Source: Porticoccaceae bacterium
GTDB lineage: Bacteria; Pseudomonadota; Gammaproteobacteria; Pseudomonadales; Porticoccaceae
DNA: 10,897 bases
Reading direction: 5' to 3'
Assembly: GCA_002692165.1 (NCBI GenBank)
Contig: NZJL01000007.1
Location: forward strand, 1,275 to 12,171
The notes beneath the pieces were generated by a model, which searched no databases, was not told where the DNA came from, and saw only the letters and a program-made list of their open reading frames with translations. Of the stretch, positions 5,566 through 10,897 are shown piece after piece. Made by a program: the position numbers and the translations under genes. How positions within the stretch are numbered: the first letter of the stretch is position 1; each line of letters starts with the position of its first letter.

Positions 5566-7980
5566 TTAATGCGTGTTTGCAATACCTGCAGACAGATCTT
5601 CTTTGGCAGCAGTACTCGCCTTATTAAATTCTTCATCTGAAAGAGGTGTTGGCTTCGTTTCAAATGCCAATTCTAAAACCTCATCTATCCACTTGACCCT
5701 GCATATTTTCAGGTCATTCTTGATATTGTCCGGAATTTCTTTGAGGTCGCTTGAATTTTCTTCAGGAATAACGACCGTCGTAACCCCACCGCGATGAGCG
5801 GCTAGCAGTTTCTCCTTTAAGCCGCCTATTTTCAGCACCTGCCCCCGCAAGGTTATCTCTCCAGTCATAGCCACCTCAGCTTTCACAGGAGTCCCAGTAA
5901 GCACCGAAACCATAGCAGTGCACATTCCTACTCCAGCAGACGGCCCGTCTTTGGGCGTTGCACCCTCTGGGACATGGATGTGAAGGTCATTTTCCTGATG
6001 GAAGTCTTTGCGAATCCCAAGAGTCTTTGCGCGACTTCGTACTACCGTTAATGCGGCTTGAATGGATTCTTGCATAACATCACCTAGCGACCCAGTTTTA
6101 ACAACTTTGCCTTTTCCAGGAATTGCTGATGCTTCAATTGATAACAACTCCCCACCAACCGACGTCCAAGCTAGCCCTGTAACTTGCCCGATTTGATTCT
6201 CGTCCTCAGCCCGGCCATGCTTGAACCTTTGAACTCCAATCATATCCTCTAAATGCGCCGCATCAACTGTTTCTTCCGATCGCTTTTTAGCCCGCACATG
6301 CTGAGTCACAACTTTGCGGCAGACCTTGGCAACATCTCTTTCAAGACCTCTTACCCCCGCTTCTCGCATGTAGAAGCGGATTATGTCTTTCAGTGCACCT
6401 TCAGTAATGGTAAGCTCGCGTTCTTTCAATCCATTTGATTTACGCTGCTTGGGCACTAAGTACTTCTCAGCAATTGCTACTTTTTCATCTTCTGTGTACC
6501 CAGGTATTCTAATGACCTCCATCCGATCTAGCAGGGGCCCTGGGATGTTTAAAGAATTTGATGTGCAAATGAACATGACCTCTGAGAGATCGTAATCTAC
6601 TTCCAGATAGTGATCATTGAAAGTGTGATTCTGCTCGGGGTCCAGGACTTCCAAAAGCGCAGCCGCAGGGTCACCACGGTGATCCATGCCCATTTTGTCA
6701 ATTTCGTCCAACAAAAAAAGCGGGTTTTTAGCGCCTACCTTAGATAGCTTTTGAATAATTTTGCCCGGAAGCGAGCCTATATAAGTTCGTCGATGACCGC
6801 GAATCTCGGCTTCGTCCCTCACTCCTCCTAGACTCATTCGTACAAACTTCCTGCCCGTGGCTTTAGCTATAGACTCACCCAACGACGTTTTACCCACACC
6901 GGGCGGTCCAACAAGACATAACACTGGCCCTTTAAGTTTTTTTACACGTTGCTGCACAGCCAAAAACTCTACGATCCGCTCCTTGACCTCATCCAGTCCA
7001 TGATGATCGTTATCCAGGGTTTTCTCCGCTTCTTTCAGATTATGCTTGACTCGTGTCCTGAGCTTCCACGGAACTCCAATCATCCAATCAACGTAATTTC
7101 GTATCACGGACGCCTCGGCAGACATTGGGGACATCATCTTTAGCTTGTTCAATTCAGCTTTACATTTATCCAACGCGGCCGCAGGCATTCCAGAATCAAC
7201 CACTTTTTTTTCCAATTGATCCAGCTCAGATGTCCCCTCATCCATATCACCAAGTTCTTTTTGAATAGCCTTCATCTGTTCATTCAAGTAATACTCGCGC
7301 TGACTCTTTTCCATCTGTTTTTTTACGCGTCCACGAATCCGTTGCTCAATTTGGAATAAATCAATCTCCGACTCCATCAGGCCCATTAAATGTTCCAAGC
7401 GTTCCTTGAGACCAGAGACTTCTAGGATCTCCTGCTTCTGTTCAAGGGTGAGGGTCATGTGCGACGCGATAGTATCAGCAAGCCGATGTGGATCATCTAT
7501 ACCGCTAACCGTCGCTATCACCTCGGCAGGAATCTTCTTACTCAAATTCACATATTGCTCAAACATGGTGGTAGTGGACCGCAGGGTCGCATCAACTTCT
7601 GCTTCGACGATCTCAGAGCTTTCGAGCTTTTTAACGACCACAGCTCCGAATGCTTGACCATCAAATTCTGTCTTCAGTTCGACGCGAGTGATACCTTCAA
7701 CCAAAACTTTGAGAGTACCATCTGGCAGTTTGAGCATTTGAAGTATACTTGCAAGTGTTCCAACCTCATACAACTGCTCTATCTCTGGATTGTCTTCCGC
7801 TGGATCACGTTGGGCGACAAGGACAACAAGCTTGTCTTCATCCATTGCAGCCTCAAGAGCTAATATGGATTTTTCTCTTCCCACAAAAAGTGGCACGACC
7901 ATGTGTGGGTACACCACCACATCTCGAAGGGGTAGGACAGGAAAGGGTTTCTCTTCAATTTCAATTTGCTCTTCGGTCAT
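5566..7980 (-). CDS. lon: ATP-dependent Lon protease
   Basis: Lon is a cytosolic hexameric AAA+ serine protease that degrades misfolded and specific regulatory proteins. From ATG 7978-7980 the product has 804 residues (E. coli 784). The order is: N-terminal substrate-binding LON domain (about 12-205, opening FPVLPLRDVVVYPHMVVPLF), coiled-coil region, AAA+ module with Walker A GPPGVGKT (358-365) and Walker B FLLDEID (422-428), then the C-terminal protease domain with the Ser681 (PKDGPSAG) and Lys724 (GGLKEKLL) dyad. All key residues are present. The open frame reaches a GTG at 8014-8016, twelve codons upstream, but GGAG (7986-7989) five bases before the ATG favours 7980. No intrinsic terminator follows before the hupB promoter. 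A large inverted repeat precedes it; I could not identify a convincing sigma-70 or sigma-32 promoter. Confidence 0.98.
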   Translation of the reverse strand: MTEEQIEIEEKPFPVLPLRDVVVYPHMVVPLFVGREKSILALEAAMDEDKLVVLVAQRDPAEDNPEIEQLYEVGTLASILQMLKLPDGTLKVLVEGITRVELKTEFDGQAFGAVVVKKLESSEIVEAEVDATLRSTTTMFEQYVNLSKKIPAEVIATVSGIDDPHRLADTIASHMTLTLEQKQEILEVSGLKERLEHLMGLMESEIDLFQIEQRIRGRVKKQMEKSQREYYLNEQMKAIQKELGDMDEGTSELDQLEKKVVDSGMPAAALDKCKAELNKLKMMSPMSAEASVIRNYVDWMIGVPWKLRTRVKHNLKEAEKTLDNDHHGLDEVKERIVEFLAVQQRVKKLKGPVLCLVGPPGVGKTSLGESIAKATGRKFVRMSLGGVRDEAEIRGHRRTYIGSLPGKIIQKLSKVGAKNPLFLLDEIDKMGMDHRGDPAAALLEVLDPEQNHTFNDHYLEVDYDLSEVMFICTSNSLNIPGPLLDRMEVIRIPGYTEDEKVAIAEKYLVPKQRKSNGLKERELTITEGALKDIIRFYMREAGVRGLERDVAKVCRKVVTQHVRAKKRSEETVDAAHLEDMIGVQRFKHGRAEDENQIGQVTGLAWTSVGGELLSIEASAIPGKGKVVKTGSLGDVMQESIQAALTVVRSRAKTLGIRKDFHQENDLHIHVPEGATPKDGPSAGVGMCTAMVSVLTGTPVKAEVAMTGEITLRGQVLKIGGLKEKLLAAHRGGVTTVVIPEENSSDLKEIPDNIKNDLKICRVKWIDEVLELAFETKPTPLSDEEFNKASTAAKEDLSAGIANTH

Positions 7981-7985
7981 AGCGG

Positions 7986-7989
7986 CTCC
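7986..7989 (-). promoter_or_regulatory. Shine-Dalgarno site deciding the lon start
   Basis: GGAG on the minus strand lies five bases upstream of ATG 7978-7980. The alternative GTG at 8014-8016 is preceded only by TCAAG, so the ATG is preferred. Confidence 0.7.
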
Positions 7990-8051
7990 AATGAAATGGG
8001 TATCTCTATCGGACACCTTGACGATAGCAATACAGGATAGAACTGATTTTT

Positions 8052-8093
8052 AGCCGACAAACAAATGGCTTTCTTGCAAACCAATTGTCGGCT
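8052..8093 (-). repeat. Inverted repeat / long hairpin in the clpX-lon intergenic region
   Basis: AGCCGACAA (8052-8060) and TTGTCGGCT (8085-8093) are perfect nine-base inverted arms around 24 bases. Inside, on the transcribed minus strand, GGTTT and AAGCC can form a second stem (with one G-U pair) capped by GCAAGA. The structure begins 10 bases after the clpX stop. In the direction of transcription it is followed by AAAAATC, not a T tract, so it is not a standard intrinsic terminator. It could protect the 3' end of clpX mRNA, be a Rho-linked or processing site, or be a protein-binding palindrome in front of lon. Confidence 0.6.
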
Positions 8094-8103
8094 CTCTGAG
8101 GTC

Positions 8104-9396
8104 TTAGGCCTCTTCACTTGCTGCCAGTTTTCGATCTTTCTGTTCGTATACCAATAGGGGTTCGTTTTCTCCATTAATGACGGATGCGTCAACCACGACC
8201 TTGATCAAATCAGCTTCAGAGGGCGCTCTGTACATCGTATCGAGCAGAATTGTTTCGAGGATCGATCTCAATCCTCTCGCCCCTGTCTTTCTGTCGATAG
8301 CTTTATCGGCGATAGCATTTAGCGCGTCGTTTCGAAGGTCTAAATCCACATTTTCCATGGCAAACAAGGTCTGATACTGCTTATAAAGGGCATTCTTTGG
8401 CTCCACCAAAATCGCTACCAAGGCCTCTCGGTCTAGTTCTTGAAGCGTCGCAACAACAGGCAAACGACCTATAAATTCTGGAATTAATCCATAGCTGATA
8501 AGATCGCTTGGCTCCACATCCAGTAAAGTTTCACCTATCGATTTTTGGTCGTCCTTACTATTAACTGACGCGCTGAAACCGATACCGCCTTTTTCAGATC
8601 GGTCGCGGATCACCTTCTCAAGGCCTGAAAATGCACCTCCACATACAAAGAGAATGTTGGAGGTATCAACTTGCAGGAATTCTTGCTGGGGGTGCTTCCT
8701 CCCGCCCTGCGGCGGGACAGAAGCTATCGTACCCTCTATTAACTTTAGGAGAGCCTGTTGCACCCCCTCCCCTGAGACATCTCTCGTAATAGACGGATTG
8801 TCCGACTTGCGCGAGATCTTATCAATTTCATCTATATAAACGATTCCACGCTGAGCTTTTTCTACATCATAATCGCACTTTTGCAACAGCTTCTGGATAA
8901 TGTTCTCGACATCCTCGCCAACATAACCCGCTTCAGTGAGTGTGGTTGCATCAGCTATGGTGAATGGCACATCGAGAAGTCGAGCCAATGTCTCTGCTAG
9001 AAGCGTTTTACCGCTTCCGGTTGGGCCGATCAGCAATATGTTGCTCTTCCCCAGTTCGACCAAGTCTGCGGTGGGCCGATCGCTCTCCCCAACTTGAAGC
9101 CTCTTGTAATGATTATAAACGGCGACCGAAAGAATTCGTTTAGCCCGCTCTTGGCCAATAACATAATCGTCAAGTATTGCTTTGATTTCCTTCGGAACGG
9201 GTAACGAGACATCAGAATCATCAGAAACGCTTGTGTGTGCTTCTTCCGAAATAATATCGTTGCAAAGATCCACACATTCGTCACAAATGTAAACGGATGG
9301 TCCAGCAATTAGACGTCTTACTTCGTTTTGGTTTTTACCACAAAACGAGCAAAACAGAAGCTTTCCACCATCAGTCGTGCTGTCTTTTTCACTCAA
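8104..9396 (-). CDS. clpX: ATP-dependent Clp protease ATP-binding subunit ClpX
   Basis: ClpX is the hexameric AAA+ unfoldase that recognises tagged substrates such as SsrA-tagged proteins and feeds them to ClpP. The 430-residue product (E. coli 424) has an N-terminal zinc-binding domain with Cys16, Cys19, Cys38 and Cys41; Walker A GPTGSGKT (124-131); the GYVGED pore loop (157-162); Walker B VYIDEIDK (186-193); the RKH pore loop (233-235); the IGF loop that docks on ClpP (272-274); and the sensor-II segment GARGLRS (372-378). The longest open frame begins at TTG 9409-9411, but TTG 9394-9396 is chosen: GGAG at 9404-9407 is seven bases upstream and the resulting [20 protein letters not shown] aligns with E. 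coli ClpX. It follows clpP after 77 bases and is probably co-transcribed. Confidence 0.97.
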   Translation of the reverse strand: MSEKDSTTDGGKLLFCSFCGKNQNEVRRLIAGPSVYICDECVDLCNDIISEEAHTSVSDDSDVSLPVPKEIKAILDDYVIGQERAKRILSVAVYNHYKRLQVGESDRPTADLVELGKSNILLIGPTGSGKTLLAETLARLLDVPFTIADATTLTEAGYVGEDVENIIQKLLQKCDYDVEKAQRGIVYIDEIDKISRKSDNPSITRDVSGEGVQQALLKLIEGTIASVPPQGGRKHPQQEFLQVDTSNILFVCGGAFSGLEKVIRDRSEKGGIGFSASVNSKDDQKSIGETLLDVEPSDLISYGLIPEFIGRLPVVATLQELDREALVAILVEPKNALYKQYQTLFAMENVDLDLRNDALNAIADKAIDRKTGARGLRSILETILLDTMYRAPSEADLIKVVVDASVINGENEPLLVYEQKDRKLAASEEA

Positions 9397-9403
9397 TCCA
9401 TAT

Positions 9404-9407
9404 CTCC
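9404..9407 (-). promoter_or_regulatory. Shine-Dalgarno site deciding the clpX TTG start
   Basis: GGAG on the minus strand lies seven bases upstream of TTG 9394-9396. The first TTG of the open frame, at 9409-9411, lies upstream of this site and would not use it. Confidence 0.65.
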
Positions 9408-9473
9408 ACAAATGACTTCAATCATTAAAATTCCGACTCATTGCACAAGGGAACGTCGTCCCGTTTAAAAAGG

Positions 9474-10088
9474 TTAGCGATTCTCGGGTCTTTTGTCCAG
9501 CACCCCATCAACAAGACCATATATTCTCGACTCTTCAGCATCCATGAAGGTGTCTCTCTCGGTATCATCAGCGATCTTTTTAAGCGTTTTCCCTGTGTGT
9601 TTTGCGAGCAGCTTATTAAGTCTCGTTTTCGTCTTGATCATCTCCTCAGCCTGTATTTGAACATCTGTCGCCTGCCCCTGAGCGCCCCCACTTGGCTGAT
9701 GAATCATGGTTCTTGAATTTGGTAGGCAAAAGCGTTTCTTAGGTGCTCCCGCGGCAAGGAGAAATGCTCCCATTGAAGCCGCTTGTCCGATGCACATCGT
9801 ACTCACATCGGGCTTTATGAATTGCATTGTGTCATAAACAGACATTCCTGCTGTCACCGAGCCACCGGGAGAATTAATGTAGAGATGAATATCTTTGTCT
9901 GGATTTTCCGCCTCGAGGAAGAGCAACTGCGCTACAATTAAATTTGCCGAATAATCTTCTACGGCTCCTACCAAAAAGATTACCCTTTCCTTAAGGAGCC
10001 TTGAATATATATCATAAGAACGTTCTCCACGGGATGTTTGTTCGACCACCATGGGTATGAGTCCGCTTGCTTTCGTAACCTCAACCAT
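9474..10088 (-). CDS. clpP: ATP-dependent Clp protease proteolytic subunit ClpP
   Basis: ClpP forms the tetradecameric serine-protease chamber that degrades proteins unfolded by ClpX (or ClpA). From ATG 10086-10088 the product has 204 residues (E. coli precursor 207). The catalytic triad is Ser105 (GQAASMGAF), His130 (MIHQP) and Asp179 (DTERD). The oxyanion-hole segment [11 protein letters not shown] (72-82) and the N-terminal [18 protein letters not shown], which forms the axial gate after propeptide removal, are intact. The open frame extends to an ATG at 10146-10148, but that would add 20 unconserved residues and has no ribosome site; ATG 10088 has GGGAG 13 bases upstream, longer than ideal. 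It lies between tig and clpX as in most gammaproteobacteria. Confidence 0.97.
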   Translation of the reverse strand: MVEVTKASGLIPMVVEQTSRGERSYDIYSRLLKERVIFLVGAVEDYSANLIVAQLLFLEAENPDKDIHLYINSPGGSVTAGMSVYDTMQFIKPDVSTMCIGQAASMGAFLLAAGAPKKRFCLPNSRTMIHQPSGGAQGQATDVQIQAEEMIKTKTRLNKLLAKHTGKTLKKIADDTERDTFMDAEESRIYGLVDGVLDKRPENR

Positions 10089-10107
10089 TATGCTTTTTAT
10101 ACTCCCA

Positions 10108-10136
10108 ATTAATGTATATGGATTTGTGAACGTCAA
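10108..10136 (-). promoter_or_regulatory. Possible clpP promoter
   Basis: On the minus strand TTGACG (10131-10136) is followed after 17 bases by ATTAAT (10108-10113). The -35 is good but the -10 is poor, and transcription starting there would place the GGGAG at 10102-10106 at or before the 5' end of the message. Readthrough from tig is an equally good explanation. Confidence 0.25.
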
Positions 10137-10209
10137 CCGACATCCCATATGTTGCTGTCTTTACTTACTATCGACCTGCCTCTTTGATGACATCTAACCA
10201 TAATGACAA

Positions 10210-10897
10210 TTAAAGCAACGAAAAATCTGGTTCTGGATCAGGTTTTATGGCGTCATCATAAACTTGCAACTGATTGTTTGTCTTTGCCTCAGCAAGCACT
10301 TTTTCAATGGCCATATCCTCGAGTACACTCATCTCAAAAGACTGCATCATCTCAGGTTTTGAGTAATAATAATCTATGACCTCTTGAGGATTCTCATAGC
10401 TTGAAGCTAACCCCTCGATCTTAGTCCTAACCGCCGTCTTGTCCACCTCGAGTTGCTCACATTTTATAATCTCTGAAAGCAATAGCGAGAGGGTTGCTTT
10501 GTAACGAGCCTTTTGTTGAAACAAATGGTCAGGTAACGTCTCTAACTCAATTTCTTTACCACCGCCAAATTGCTGCACCATCTGTTGCTTCAAATTTTTT
10601 GTTTCAATATCTACTAGCGATTTTGGGACATCTATTGGGTTTTGCTTATAGATCTCGTGCAATACCCTAGACTTAATTTTTTTCGCAAGGGTGTCACCAA
10701 GCTCTCTTTCCATGTTGGCCCGGACTTCGCTTCGAAACTTTTCATCCCCTCCATCTTCTACTCCGAAATGAGTATAGAATTCGTTATTTAACTCGGGTAA
10801 GGACTTCGAAGCTATTTCTTTTAATTCAATTTCAAAAACTACCGCGCGACCTTTTAACTCCTCCGAGTGGTAATCATCTGGAAATGTTAAATCCAAC
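10210..10897 (-). CDS. tig: Trigger factor, C-terminal half (5' end beyond window)
   Basis: Trigger factor is the ribosome-associated chaperone and peptidyl-prolyl isomerase that binds nascent chains at the exit tunnel. About 228 C-terminal residues are present out of an expected 430-450; the N-terminal ribosome-binding domain and most of the FKBP-type PPIase domain lie outside the right edge. The visible part opens with the end of the PPIase domain (LDLTFPDDYHSEELKG), followed by the linker and helical substrate-binding domain, with LPELNNEF, FGVEDGG, RANMEREL and IDVPKSLVD, all matching E. coli trigger factor, and the late PQEVIDYYY segment. A TTG near the edge is an internal codon, not a start. 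The C-terminal tail DPEPDFSLL is acidic. The gene is first in the tig-clpP-clpX-lon series, with 121 bases to clpP and no visible terminator. Confidence 0.96.
   Translation of the reverse strand, partial: LDLTFPDDYHSEELKGRAVVFEIELKEIASKSLPELNNEFYTHFGVEDGGDEKFRSEVRANMERELGDTLAKKIKSRVLHEIYKQNPIDVPKSLVDIETKNLKQQMVQQFGGGKEIELETLPDHLFQQKARYKATLSLLLSEIIKCEQLEVDKTAVRTKIEGLASSYENPQEVIDYYYSKPEMMQSFEMSVLEDMAIEKVLAEAKTNNQLQVYDDAIKPDPEPDFSLL

Noticed and set aside
7459..7863. 134-codon plus-strand frame opposite lon
   Set aside because: It lies entirely antisense to the conserved Lon N-terminal domain, has no ribosome site of note and resembles no known protein.
7990..8020. CCCATTT upstream of lon, similar to a sigma-32 -10 element
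   Set aside because: No acceptable CTTGAAA-like -35 lies 13-15 bases upstream, and a start there would leave a leader of only about 15-20 bases.
9437..9465. GGGA/TCCC inverted repeat between clpP and clpX as a terminator
   Set aside because: Only four base pairs with mismatches towards the centre and no T tract; clpP and clpX are normally co-transcribed.

Overview
The window is chromosomal housekeeping DNA from a gammaproteobacterium. Every gene has a recognisable family, and gene order on the minus strand (tig, clpP, clpX, lon, hupB, ppiD) is the classic gammaproteobacterial protein-quality-control cluster. Base composition looks moderately AT-rich by eye (not counted). No phage, transposon, CRISPR, tRNA or rRNA signal is visible. 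A free-living, possibly marine, relative of the Pseudomonadales/Cellvibrionales is a reasonable guess, but only the class is well supported.

Layout. Positions 1-650 (minus) hold most of a YafS-type SAM-dependent methyltransferase that runs off the left edge; it is a clear reading frame with good family motifs. It diverges from gloB (728-1528, plus; glyoxalase II), followed by mltD (1602-3131, plus; membrane-bound lytic murein transglycosylase with three LysM repeats). mltD converges on ppiD across 91 bases without a strong terminator. From there to the right edge everything reads leftwards: ppiD (3223-5073), hupB (5147-5419), lon (5566-7980), clpX (8104-9396), clpP (9474-10088) and the C-terminal half of tig (10210 to the edge). 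No gene-free stretch exceeds 300 bases; the longest gaps are lon-hupB (146 bases, with the hupB promoter), clpX-lon (123 bases, with a large inverted repeat) and tig-clpP (121 bases).

How the genes work together. Trigger factor meets nascent chains at the ribosome; ClpXP and Lon are the ATP-dependent cytosolic proteases; HU-beta is a nucleoid protein; PpiD is an inner-membrane-anchored periplasmic chaperone. The left block combines methylglyoxal detoxification (GloB), peptidoglycan remodelling (MltD) and an uncharacterised methyltransferase. From memory of Pseudomonas aeruginosa, the same two blocks lie close together there but are separated by fabI and an ABC-transporter cluster; here they abut.

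Start sites were revised from the longest open frames using Shine-Dalgarno placement and family lengths: hupB starts at GTG 5419, lon at ATG 7980, clpX at TTG 9396 and clpP at ATG 10088. I found no credible undescribed system. The items worth a second look are the clpX-lon inverted repeat, the odd mltD start region, the degenerate methyltransferase, the PpiD parvulin domain that keeps active-site-type histidines, and the compacted synteny.
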